A stretch of 64,000 nucleotides of DNA from NCBI RefSeq assembly GCF_963082655.1, contig NC_081553.1:18566643-18630642 (forward strand), given 5' to 3'. Under the pieces are notes generated by a model. It saw only the letters and a program-made list of their open reading frames with translations, ran no database searches and was not told the origin of the DNA. Of this stretch, positions 12,439 through 23,579 are shown one piece after another. Numbering within the stretch: the first letter of the stretch is position 1; each line of letters begins with the position of its first letter. This DNA comes from Stomoxys calcitrans. Taxonomy: Eukaryota; Arthropoda; Insecta; Diptera; Muscidae. The position numbers and the translations under genes are program-made.

Positions 12439-13284
12439 AAAATAAAATAAAATAAAATAAAATAAAATAAAATAAAATAAAATAAAATAAAATAAAATAA
12501 AATAAAATAAAATAAAATAAAATAAAATAAAATAAAATTAAATAAAATAAAATAAAATAAAATTAAATAAAATAAAATAAAATAAAATAAAATAAAATAA
12601 AATAAAATAAAATAAAATAAAATAAAATAAAATAAAATAAAATAAAATAAAATAAAATAAAATAAAATAAAATAAAATAAAATAAAATAAAATAAAATAA
12701 AATAAAATAAAATAAAATAAAATAAAATAAAATAAAATAAAATAAAATAAAATAAAATAAAATAAAATAAAATAAAATAAAATAAAATAAAATAAAATAA
12801 AATAAAATAAAATAAAATAAAATAAAATAAAATAAAATAAAATAAAATAAAATAAAATAAAATAAAATAAAATAAAATAAAATAAAATAAAATAAAATAA
12901 AATAAAATAAAATAAAATAAAATAAAATAAAATAAAATAAAATAAAATAAAATAAAATAAAATAAAATAAAATAAAATAAAATAAAATAAAATAAAATAA
13001 AATAAAATAAAATAAAATAAAATAAAATAAAATAAAATAAAATAAAATAAAATAAAATAAAATAAAATAAAATAAAATAAAATAAAATAAAATAAAATAA
13101 AATAAAATAAAATAAAATAAAATAAAATAAAATAAAATAAAATAAAATAAAATAAAATAAAATAAAATAAAATAAAATAAAATAAAATAAAATGAAATAA
13201 AATAAAATAAAATAAAATAAAATAAAATAAAATAAAATAAAATAAAATAAAATAAAATAAAATAAAATAAAATAAAATAAAAAA
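12439..13284. repeat. (AAATA)n pentanucleotide microsatellite, ~846 bp
   Basis: About 169 head-to-tail pentamers, nearly perfect. Interruptions are an AATTAAATAA variant near 12537-12543 and 12561-12567 and one G near 13194. The minus strand is open for 258 codons only because a TTTAT repeat (ILFYF) has no stop in that frame; this is not a gene. Confidence 0.97.
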
Positions 13285-13667
13285 GAGATACCATTTGAAT
13301 AAATCGTTCTTCATACGTTAATCGAGCTTAAATGACCACGAGAACGTTTGTAAGGGAGGAGATGAGGGAAACTCAGAGCACGAGGCAGTACTTGGAAAAT
13401 AAAAACAGTCTTCAGTGATTGTTTCTTTGGAATATAGAAACGAGAAGCTCGTTTCAAAAACAATAAAGCCCCCACAATTTGTAGTGGGTGGATTGTTGTT
13501 GTCATAAGCTGGCGATGCTAGTCACGATGGCTTTACAAACATTAGAGGATGTAACAGCCTGCATATGGTTAAGATGAGAATTCGAATTATTTGAGATCTT
13601 TCTCAAAAATACTGACTCACATGTGATTGGTGGTTAATTTGTCCACGTGTGTAAATTTCATATTAGC
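13285..13667. other. Intron 1, unique spacer
   Basis: No gene or repeat is recognised. Its last 13 bases (13655-13667) form the left target-site duplication of the neighbouring SINE. Confidence 0.4.
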
Positions 13668-13985
13668 AAAATGCAAATTTTGTCCAAGAACATTCCACTA
13701 AGGAAAAGGGGCAAACTTCTCTCATATCAATGTGTGCAGTCTGATTCAAGTTTAAGCTCAATGATGAGGGGCCTCCAATTTATAGCCGAGTCTGAACGGC
13801 GTGCCTAAGAGCAACATCTCTTTGCAGACAAGTTTTTAGATGTCATAGTACCCCGCAAATGTTGCTAGCATAAGGAGGGGAAAACCACCGCTGAAAATTT
13901 TTTCTGATGTTCTCGCCAGAATTCGAACTCAGGCGTTCAGCGTCAAAGGCGGACATGCTAACCTTGGTGTTACGGTGGTCTCCCG
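13668..13985 (-). mobile_element. tRNA-like SINE (family S), copy 1
   Basis: A minus-strand copy of a ~300-bp element. Its 5' part carries a decayed pol III A box and a B-box-like TTCGAATTC segment, followed by a conserved body (GCGGTGGTTTTCCCCTCC-like, then TAAACTTGAATCAGACTGCA-like) and a GGGCAAATTTGCA-like 3' end. It is flanked by ATTTCATATTAGC (13655-13667) and ATTTCATGTAAGC (13986-13998), matching at 11 of 13 positions, which reads as a decayed target-site duplication. Confidence 0.75.
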
Positions 13986-14167
13986 ATTTCATGTAAGCAT
14001 TATTGCGGAAAATCTAAGCTTAAATTGGACAAATATGATACAGACGGACGGGTATGATACACTAGGCACTGACGAGGGTCTTACCAGCCTAGAAACGCGT
14101 CTGCCAATGGTATGGTATCAATGCCCAACTGACTGATAGCTGCCAATTTATTTTTTTTTCAATTAAT

Positions 14168-15364
14168 AAAAAAAAAAAACAGTAAGGAAGGGCAAAAGTA
14201 GGGCGGTGCCGTCTGCACCTACCCTATTAGTACAATGTGGGAGCTATATCAAATTCTGATGAACCTCGGCCGATGTTTTCAGATGGGTTATTAAACAATC
14301 CGTAACACATTTCGAGCGAATATGTTCAAACTGTAATAACTTCGGTTAACAAATGATAATATTATTGCAAATAACCCAAAATCTGACGAACATATATATG
14401 GGAACTATATCTAAATCTGAACCGATTACGAGAAAAATTCTCAGAAATTGTGGTAGTCGTTGAGGTAAGCGTTGTGCAAAATGTTTGCAAGCGCATTTAT
14501 CGACCAATCTTGTAAAAATTTTGCACAACGCTTACCTCAACGACTACCACAATATCTGAGAATTTTTCTCGTAATCGCTTATATTACAGCTATATCTAAA
14601 TCTGGACCGATTTCTATGAAATTCACCAATTATGTCGAGAGTCATAAGAAAATCCTTCCTGCCAAATTTCGAATTTCGAGAATCGGTTAACAAATGGTCA
14701 ATTTATTGCAATATTTCTCAAAATCGGGTGAACAAATATATGGGAGCTATGTCTAAATCTAAACCGATTTCGAACAAACTTCTTAAATAATGTGATAATA
14801 GTCGGGGAAAGCCTTGTGCAAAGTTTTGGCAAGATTGGTAAAAAAAAAAGTTTGTGGTTGCTCTAGAAGTGAAAGGCGGGCGATATATATATATGAGAGC
14901 TATATCTAAATCTGAACCGATTTCCATAAAATTTATGACGAGTGTCAAGAGAAAATCCTTCCTGCCAAATTTCAAGAGAATCGGTTAACAAATGACCATT
15001 TTGTTGCATTATTACAGCAAATCGGACGAAAATATATATATGTGAGCTATATTAAAATTTGAACCGATTTTTTCCAATTTCAATAGGCTTCATCTGTAGG
15101 CCGATAAACATGCCCATACCAATTTTGAAGACGATCAGATAAAAATTGCGAGCTGTAATTTCTACACAAATTAACATGGACAGATGGACATGCAGGTGGA
15201 CAGACAGGCCGACAGACAGACAGGCGAAGAGAAAAACATACATAGGAAGTGATTCTGATTCGATCGCTATACGTATCAATGGGTCTTTCTCTCTTCCATT
15301 TGAGTGTTACATACAAATGCCCTAAGTTATAATACCCAGTACCACAGTTGTGGTGTAGGGTATA
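14168..15364 (+). repeat. Family B element with internal inverted repeat
   Basis: It starts AGTAAGGAAGGGCAAAAGTA, the family B left end also found at 18.64 kb. The body has units with GGGAGCTATATCTAAATCTG and GAACCGATTT. A CAGACAGGCCGACAGACAG run near 15200-15225 (a GTCY proto-microsatellite in complement) lies near the right end, and it finishes with ACCACAGTTGTGGTGTAGGG. Body units face opposite ways around the hairpin at 14424-14576. Confidence 0.6.
14424..14576. repeat. Near-perfect 59-bp inverted repeat, 35-base loop
   Basis: Arms 14424-14482 and 14518-14576 are reverse complements with a single mismatch (in the ATT/ATA position next to the CTGAG motif). The left arm contains TGGTAGTCGTTGAGGTAAGC; the right arm carries its complement. 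The loop is 14483-14517. It lies inside a family B element and consists of two family units joined head to head. Confidence 0.9.
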
Positions 15365-15843
15365 AGAAAAACTGCCATGATTCGAACCATACTTGGTCTG
15401 GATGTTGGAGATCGTAGTAGAAGTCATGTGTGTACAATTTCATCTAAATTGGGTAGAAATTGCGCACTATAGGAGCTCAAGAAGTAATATCGGGAGATTT
15501 ATTTTTAAGGGAGCTTTATCAGATTATAGACTGATTCAGTCTTTTATTCGTCACGCATATTGAAGATCATTGGAAAAGTCGTTGTACAAAATGTGAGCCA
15601 TATCGGATAAGAATTGTGCCCTCTATAGACTTAAGAAATATAATCGGGAAATCATTTTATATGGGAGCTATACCAGGTTATGAACCGATTTTGGCCGTAC
15701 TAAGTATGATGGTTGGAAGTCAAAACAAAAGACTTCATACCCAATTTTAGCCAAATGGGATTTTAGACCAATATGTCGATGTGTTACAAACGGAATGGCG
15801 AAGTTAGTATACCCCCATCCTATGGTGGAGGGTATAAAAATAA
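15365..15843 (+). repeat. Family A fragment, plus orientation
   Basis: The body units resemble those at 3.1 kb (ATTGTGCCCTCTATAGAC, GGGAGCTATACCAGGTTATG). It ends with GTTACAAACGGAATGGCGAA and CCCCATCCTATGGTGGAGGG, the complement of the family A head. Confidence 0.6.
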
Positions 15844-15877
15844 TAAAATAAAAGTTTTTCAAAATTTGAAAATTAGA

Positions 15878-16687
15878 TTTTTTTATACCCAGCACCATAG
15901 GATGAGGGTATACTAATTTGGTCATTCCGTTTGTGACACCTCGAAATATTGATCTAGTACCCCATAAAGTATATATATTCTTGATCGTCTCGATATTCTA
16001 AGTCGATCTGTCCGTCCGTCCGTCCGTCCGTCTGTCGAAATCACGATAACGGTCGAACGCGTAAAGCTAGCCGCTTGAAATTTTGCACAGACACTAGATA
16101 TTGATGTAGGTCGTTGGGGATTGTAAATGGACCATATCGGTTCAGATTTGGATATAGCTCCCACATAAACCGATCTCCCGTTTTGACCTCCTGAGCCCTT
16201 ACAAGCCGCAATTTTTGTCCGATTTGGCTGTAATTTTGCACATAGTGTTCTGTTATGACTTCGAACAACTGTGACAAGTACGGTCGGAATCGGTCTATAA
16301 CCTGATATAGCTCCCATATAAACCGATCCCCCGATTTGACTTCTGAGCCCTTGAAAGCCTTAGTTTTCATCCGATTTTTCTGAAATTTTCCAAACAGTGT
16401 TCCTTTGTGACTCTCAACAACTGTGCTAAGTTCGGCCCAAATCGGTCAAGAACATGATATAGCCCCCATATAAACTGATCATCCGATTTTATTTCTTGAG
16501 CCCTTATTAGCCGCGATTTTTATATGATTTGTTATATAGTGTTCTGTTTTTGCATATTGTGTTCTGTTATGACTTTCAACAACTGTGCCAAGTACGGTCC
16601 AAATCGGTCTATAACCTAATATAGCTCCCATATTTTAGCAGAATCCAAGATTCGGCCCGGCCGAACTTAGCACGCTTTTACTTGTTT
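15878..16687 (-). repeat. Family A element, both ends present, minus orientation
   Basis: It begins ACCCAGCACCATAGGATGAG, then has the TATATATTCTTGATCG segment, a short (GTCC)n run at about 16007-16033, body units with TAGCTCCCATATAAACCG, and ends with the 15-bp hairpin TTCGGCCCGGCCGAA (16651-16665) and CACGCTTTTACTTGTT. This ~0.8-kb copy is a good type for the family's structure. Confidence 0.75.
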
Positions 16688-18638
16688 TAACTTCCTTAAG
16701 CATTTGTTAATAAAAAAATCTTGACAATTAAAGAAGATCAATGGCTTAGGATGGAATCTTCATCTGATACTGTACAGTGGTCACATTGGGTTACAAGGCC
16801 ACCAACAAAATATGGATTGCGGCTTGCAACGCTGTATGCAGGATATATGGGAAGTAATCATCAGACACTATATCGGACTTGAACCACTTTAAGGGCAGGG
16901 CTTGGAAGATGATTTGAAAGGCTGTCATTTCATTTGCTACAGTGCACAATGCGCCCTTTACAAACCTCGAGGTATGTCTATAAAGCCATGGGATAGGCTT
17001 AATCTCGTGCCCTCTTTTTTCAGCAAATACAAGGTGGCCAATCAAATTTTATTGACTGCTTTTGAAAATCTGATTCAAATCTTTCACCTATACTAGAGCT
17101 TCTCAACTAGCGAATTTCTAATATCTGCGCTTCAATTTCTTCTTGACTTGGTTGGGAGTCGAAAGGAACTCAACCTAAATTTTTAATTTCCCAGTTGACT
17201 GTTTCAAAAGAAAATTCCTCCAAATCTTGCTTTTCAAACTGAGATTACCCACTGAGGATTTTGGCAGCGTTTATAGCTCATTCTGAAGTATCCAATTTGT
17301 GGTTGTTGTAACTTTTTATGATCATGGCTATGTGGCGGTGGTGGTGTTACGCTAGTTACGCTCTAGCGATTGACGAAATAAATTTTAAAAATTTATTTTG
17401 TAACAGTTCTTGGAAAACCCCATTTAAGTTGTTTTTGTTTTTGTTTTCTTTGGTGTTGTTGTTCCGCTCTTTTATTTATTTGCCTGACAAGTTGTGATTA
17501 AAACTCAGTTTATAAAAGTGTATAGCAAAAGCTGGCCCACTCCTACCACTGCACTTGCCGCTTGGGCTGCCATCCATCGCCAAGTGAAAGTTTTGGACAC
17601 AACAATTAATTGAGCCTCTTTTGATGGGGTCATTTACAGCAAATGACTTTGTCACTTCTTTTAAAAACAAATTTCACCATAAAATTTCGTTTTTTTTTTC
17701 GCTAGAACTCATTGCCAACACTGCACAATATGCTACTCGCAGGACCTTCAAGGATAATTTCTTTAAACAGTTCACTTCCTGCCTGGTGTGGTAGTCTCCA
17801 GCCAGCTCTTTTTTAAGGCTTTTATTTCTTAAGGAGATGACAAAAAGTTTTTCGTTTTTGTCTTTTTGTTTTTTCTGAGTAACAGTGTGGGTAGGGGGCG
17901 GTGTTCTTTGTTAAGTGGCATTTTCAGTGGCGTGTTTTTTTACAGCCTTGGACATTGTAAGGCTTTTGGCCGTTTATTCAACGGAAAATGATGACCTCCT
18001 TGTGGATGTATGATTAACATTTGATTTGCTCAAGTTAAAAATCCATTTGAACGGTTATTTTTTTTTATGGCCATGGTTGCTGCTGTTGACGTTTTTCTCA
18101 TTTTCTTGTTAAGGTAGAAAAGTCTGTTTTGGTTCGACTTTTTTTTTTTTTGTGTTTTTGTTTTGTTGCCGTTGAGAGTGTGTTATGGCTCTTTGTTTTG
18201 TTGGTTTGTCAAAATAACTTTGTTGAAAGTTATGATGACTACAAAAACCACCAAAGGTGGGCTGTCATATTCCCCCGAGCCCAGCGGCGTGTCAGAATGC
18301 CAGCCAGCTATTCAAACAAACAGCTAGCCAGCCTTGCAGTCATTCAGTGAGCCAAGTTCGCAGCCTGGCAATAGCCAGCAGTGGATTTATTTTATTAGAA
18401 ACTTTCTCAGCCAATTTATGTGTGTTTATGTTTTTGTTTCGGCGTTTTGTTTCGTAACGTTCGGTTTTGTTGGAGGTCACCTCCTTAGACTGCCGCCGGT
18501 TAGGCCGTTGTTGCTTAAGGCAATTCTTTAACAACCTTATTAAAGGCTTAGTGTTTTAGAAAACAAAATAGGACTTTTGAAATCGGGTTTGTTTGATTTG
18601 TGTGGGCAAAAAGTTTTAAAGCAAAGATTTTGACAAAA
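16688..18638. other. Intron 1, no gene recognised
   Basis: Apparently unique T-rich DNA. Open frames at 16791-17096, 17476-17670 and 18129-18534 overlap on both strands and have no recognisable domain. I see nothing firm in it. Confidence 0.4.
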
Positions 18639-19860
18639 AACCAGTAAGGAAAGGCAAAAGGCGGGCGGAGCCGACTATAAAATACCCTACACCTACCCTA
18701 CAATTAAAAATGCAAACAGATTGTTTGAAAATTGTTGTTACTACGAGCATTTAAGTGCAAATCGGGCGATACATGTATATGGGAGCTATATGTAAATCTG
18801 AACCGATTTTGATGAAATCTCGCACACATGTTAAGAGCAACAAAACAATCCGTGCGAAATTTTGTGCAGATCGGTTGAAAATTTTAGCTACTATGACCAT
18901 TTAAGTGCATATCGGGCGATACCTATATATGGGAGCTATATCTAAATCTGAACCGATTTGGATGAAAATATGCAGATATGTCAAAATCAGTAACAAAACA
19001 ATCCATGCCCAATTTTGTGCAGATCGGTTGAAAATTTTAGCTACTATGACCATTTAAGTGCATATCGGGCGATACCTATATATGGGAGCTATATCTAAAT
19101 CTGAACCGATTTGGATGAAAATTTGCAGATTTGTTAAGATCGGTAACAAAACAATCCGTGCCAAATTTTGGGCAGATCGGTTGAAAATTGTTGCTACTAT
19201 GGCAATTTAAGTGCAAATCGGGCAATACATATGTATGGGAGCTATATCTAAATCTGAACCGATTTTGATGAAATCTTGCAGATAGGTTAAGATCAGTAAC
19301 AAAACAATCTGTGCCAAATTTTATGCAGAGCGGTTAAAAATTATAACTACTACGGCTATTTAAGTGGAAATCGGTCGATACATATATATGGGAGCTATAT
19401 CTAAATCTGAACCGATTTTTATAAAATTATGCAGACATGTTAAGATCAGTAACAAAACAATCCGCGCCATATTTTGTGTAGATCGGTTTAAAATTGTAGC
19501 TATTACCGCCATTAAAGTGCAAATCGGGCGATACATATATATGGGAGCTATATCTAAATCTGAACCGATTTGGATGAAAATTTGCAGATATGTCAAAATC
19601 AATAACAAAACAATCCATGCCAAATTTTGTGCAGATCGGTTGAACATTTTAGCTACTACGACCATTTAATTGCAAATCGGGCGATACATATATATGGGAG
19701 CTATATCTAAATCTGAACCGATTTGGATGAAAATTTGAAGGTATGTCAAAATCAGTAACAAAACAATCCATCGGTTGAAAAATAAAGCATTTATGGATAT
19801 TAGACCATGTATCGGAAAATCGGTCTATATAGCAGCTATATCCAAATATGGGCCGGTTTG
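18639..19860 (+). repeat. Family B element with seven ~153-bp tandem units
   Basis: It starts AGTAAGGAAAGGCAAAAGGC. GGGAGCTATAT recurs at 18781, 18931, 19084, 19237, 19390, 19543 and 19695, a spacing of 150-153 bp. Each unit also carries ATCGGGCGATACATATATAT, AACAAAACAATCC and CAGATCGGTTGAAAATT. Open frames on both strands (for example 19360-19669) are translations of the unit. Confidence 0.85.
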
Positions 19861-19865
19861 GCCCA

Positions 19866-21300
19866 TTCAAGAACTTAACCAGCGTGCGTGGATATCAGAT
19901 TCGTATTCTACTCCCAAATACCGTTTATTGAGCCCCATATTGCGATGGTCAGTTAATAATTGCTTTTTGTGGGTTGTTTTGGGGAAGGGGTAGACCCCTA
20001 AAAAATTAGCCCCGAAAGTGGGTATCAATTTCGTGCTCTATTCCCCAATACCTTTTATTTGAGCCTCACTTTGACAAGGTCGATAAATATGGCCGATTAG
20101 GGGTGTTTTGGGGAGTGGGGTGGTCCCTCAAAACACGTAGCCCTTAAAATATATCAGCATCGTGCTCTACTCTCAAATATAATTTATTTGAACCCCATAT
20201 TGTCATTGGCCTAAAAATTGGATATCAAATTCGTTTTCTACCCACAAATACCTTCCACTAGGTCCGTTTTGTTGTATGGGCCTTAAAAACTATCAAAATC
20301 GAGATCCAATCCCTTTAAGACCCAAATTGTTATGGTGAGCAAATGCGTTCTATTTGGGGCTTGTTATGTGGGTGGGACGTCCTCTAGACAGTTGGTCCCG
20401 AATGTTGATATCAGATTCGTGGTCTACCTTTCATTTGAGCCCCATATTTCCATAATCGGCAAACATGACCGTTTTGGGGGATGGGGCGGGCGTTCAGTTA
20501 CCTGATATTATATATCAAACTCGTGTTCTACTCTTAAATATCTCTCATTACAGCCCCCTATTGGAATGGTCAGCAAATACGTCCTATATTGGTGGTGTTA
20601 TGGGGGTGGGGTGGCACCATAGACCATTTTTCACAAATATTGATATCCAATTCGTGCTTTACTTCCATAGACCTTTCTTTTGAGCCCCATATTGCTGTGG
20701 TCATAAATGTGTCCTCTTTGGGTGGTGTTTTTGGGTGGGGGCCGGCCCCCCAAACACTTGGCCCCACATTTGGATATCAGATTCGTATTCTACACTCAAA
20801 TACCTTTTATTTATATTGCCATGGTCAGTATATAAGTTCTGTTCGGAGGTGTTTTTGGCAAGGGGTGAATCCCCAGAAACTTTGTCCCACATTTTGATAT
20901 TAGATTCGTATTCTACTTGCAAATACCTTTCATTTGAGTCCCACATTGCCGTGGAAGATAAATATGTCTGATTGTAGATAAATATGTCTGACCCCAACCC
21001 TTGGGGGTTGAGGTGGTCCCCCTAACACTTGGTCCGACAATTGTATATCACATACGCTTTCTACTCGTAAATACCTTTCACTTGAGTCCCATATTGTCGT
21101 AATTGATCTATATTTATATTTTAGGGGTTTTGGGGGTGGGGCGGCCCCCCTAGGCACCCCACCCAAAATTTGGATACAAAACTATTGTTTTTAGGTTACC
21201 TTAAGAGGGCAAACAAAATTGCCCTTAAATCGCACCACCCATCACCGAGATCTAGCGTTTCTGAAAATAAGGGTAAGGGGGAGGGTCCGCCCCCCTTCAT
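19866..21300 (-). mobile_element. Family H element, minus orientation, 5' end lost
   Basis: About twelve ~100-bp degenerate units contain complement-form phrases such as TTTGAGCCCCATATTG and GATATCAGATTCGTATTCTA, each followed by a G-rich GGGGTGGGG-like tract. The right part carries GGGGGAGGGTCCGCCCCC near 21279-21296 but then breaks off into a family A fragment instead of reaching the (CAAA)n edge. Confidence 0.6.
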
Positions 21301-21304
21301 ATAT

Positions 21305-21540
21305 CAAAGAGCGCAATTCTTATTCGAATTGGCTGATATGTTACACAGGTCTCCAACATATAATTTAATTGTGGTTCAAATCGAACCATATCTTGATATC
21401 GCTCTAATAGCAGAGCAAATCTTTTCTTATATCCTGTTTTGCCTTAGAAGAGATGCCGGGAAAAGAACTCGACAAATGCTATCCATGGTGGAGGGTATAT
21501 AAGATTCGGCCCGGCCGAACTTAGCACGCTTTTACTTGTT
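21305..21540 (-). repeat. Family A terminal fragment
   Basis: It carries the family's last unit (ACACAGGTCTCCAACATAT, AGAAGAGATGCCGGGAAAAG, CCATGGTGGAGGGTATATAA) and the perfect terminal hairpin TTCGGCCCGGCCGAA at 21505-21519, followed by CACGCTTTTACTTGTT. Confidence 0.75.
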
Positions 21541-23286
21541 CTTGATAATTTATTTTTTTTTTCTTAAGAACGTTTTGTGAAAATTTTGTTTCCATTGGAA
21601 TTTTTGTCAAAATTTAATTGTTTTTGATCAAAATCTTATTTCCACAAAAAGTTGGTTGGAAATTTGATTTCATAACCGTTCGTTCGGTTATTTGCTCCCG
21701 CAATTATTATCACTCTAGTCCTTGGCCTTTGTGCAGTTAAGGTTAGTTTTACAGATGGCCCTCTTTGTATGCTTCAGCTTGACAGGCTATGGGGAGGTGG
21801 AATGGTTGCATGCGCCTTTTTATGGCTGTCAAGCCAAGTATTTCTCTTCACTTGGGTTTTGAGTAGGTCTTTGTTGGGCCCTCAAGTAGTCTCTTGAAAT
21901 TATGCTACTTAACGAACTTTGACAACGTTGTTAACTTGGCCATTTATTTGTTTTTCCGCCCGCTCACTAACGCCGAAAAAACCAAGAAGCAACTGAAAGA
22001 GGCTGGGGTGTGAAGCTTAGGGTGTTTGCTCTCACTCTGAGAGTGGATGTGTGGGTGTGTGTGTGTGTGTACGATGGCTTGCCCTTATTATTCCCCAAGG
22101 TGTTGAGCCAAAAGAAGCCACTTGAAGAAGCAATTTTCTCACAGCCAAAAGACGACAGGAGAAAAAAAAACAAAAAAGTTTATATATAAGCGGAGCCTTA
22201 AAACTAAACGGAACCATTTTGAAAAGCAAGGAAATCAACAGAAATTAAATGCTCATTCTTTGTGTTACCATTTGGTTTTTTTTTTTGGGTTCTTTTTTTC
22301 TTGTCTCATTTGTTCTCTTTACTCTGGCCGTTATTAACTATCTTTGCAAGAGCCTGTCTGTCTGTCTTGCTTTCTCACTCATTGTGTCCTTTGTTGGCCT
22401 TTGTTTGGTCTTTGTGTTAAGTGTTTGTAAATTGTAGTAAAGGTGAAGAAGTCCTTTGCCAGAACTTTCTTTTTTTTGGTTTTGTGTGGCTGTGGCATTT
22501 TGTTTGAGAACAACTTCCTGTGCTGCGGCTGGGACTTGCTAGGGAGCATTCCCTTGTCTCCTTGCCTTATAACACAAGATGCCTCATTATGGTTAGAGTT
22601 TTTTTTTGGCTCATATTTTTGAAATATTTAAGACTAAGCATTGATCATGAAATATGATGGTCTTATTATTAAAGTTTTGTCGAAAGCTTTTAAAATGTTT
22701 TTATTAAAACTTGTTAAAAAATTTTCCCATAAAAAAATCTGCTAAAATTTTATGTTCACAGAAAACCTTTGAATTTTTTTGGAATTTTTTTAAAATTATT
22801 TTTATAAAAGTAGTGAATTAAATATTTGCAAAATTTTGCTTTAATTGGATGCCAATAAAAGGTTCCATTATCCATTGAATTGACTTATCCATTCCCGGCC
22901 ATCTCACGTAAAGACATAAAATGTTTTCCTCAGTATTCCATTTGATTTTATGTGATTGTGTTTTAGTAGCATGTGGCTTTGCGGCTCTTAGGCGCCCTAT
23001 CCCTTCCCATTTCGTATTAAACAACGTTCTCTATCATGAACGTATCCTTTTGTTTATTTTTAGTTTAGGTTTTTTAGTGTTTAGTTTTTTTTTTAAGAAT
23101 TTAGAAGTGATGGCCAACTTGACCATGAATTGTGATGACCATATCCTTTTTCCCCCTTCTCTCCCTCCATTTATATTTTTTTTTAAGAGACCTTATACAC
23201 CCAACTTTAACCATTTATGTCTTTTCTTTTTTCTTCCTTTTCTCTTTTGGTGGTATGCCCCCATACTTTTACTGTTTTCTCAACAG
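21541..23286. other. Intron 1, 3' portion
   Basis: Unique AT-rich intronic DNA with a (GT)n run near 22049-22069 and poly-T tracts. It ends with a pyrimidine-rich run and the acceptor CAACAG for exon 2. The open frame that extends exon 2 upstream to 22921 is intronic; it has no conserved look and crosses the acceptor. Confidence 0.5.
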
Positions 23287-23579
23287 CCCTCCAGTTGCCT
23301 ATCGGATAAAGAAGAGGATGAGATTTATGGTTTCGGTTATGGAGTGTTTGCACCACGTGTAGGCCGTGGTGCTTTGACGCAACAGCAACATTTTATACAG
23401 CAACAAACGCTACAACAGCAAGCCCAAATAAGTCAGCAGCAGCAACAACAACAGCAGCATCAGCAGCTGTCATTAATGCAAGGTGCTGTCAGCCAACATC
23501 ATCAATTACAACAACGCCATCCTCAAAGTTTACAATCCATCCCGCCCAATGCTGCCCATCTGAATTTTGTCCAACAAAA
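23287..23579 (+). CDS. sif: Still life (sif) exon, Q-rich, 97 codons plus two bases
   Basis: The exon follows acceptor TTTTCTCAACAG and ends at donor GTAAGT (23580), leaving phase 2. It opens with PSSCLSDKEEDEIYGFGYGV and then APRVGRGAL, an acidic/aromatic block that I recall from the N-terminal part of fly still life isoforms. It continues with a long Q-rich region (about residues 32-80 of the exon, including an uninterrupted Q8) and ends IPPNAAHLNFVQQ. Polyglutamine length varies widely between flies, so this part should align poorly. Joined to exon 3 it reads VQQ-N-CLSPRSAYFY. No enzymatic domain is here; in the full protein the PDZ and DH-PH modules lie further downstream. Confidence 0.8.

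Noticed and set aside
12538..13314. 243-258-codon minus-strand frames of ILFYF repeats
   Set aside because: Pure translation of the AAATA pentanucleotide; no start context, composition or conservation expected of a gene.
22921..23286. Upstream extension of exon 2 to an ATG at 22921
   Set aside because: The extension is T-rich and hydrophobic, and a strong acceptor (TTTTCTCAACAG) at 23286 matches exon 1's phase.
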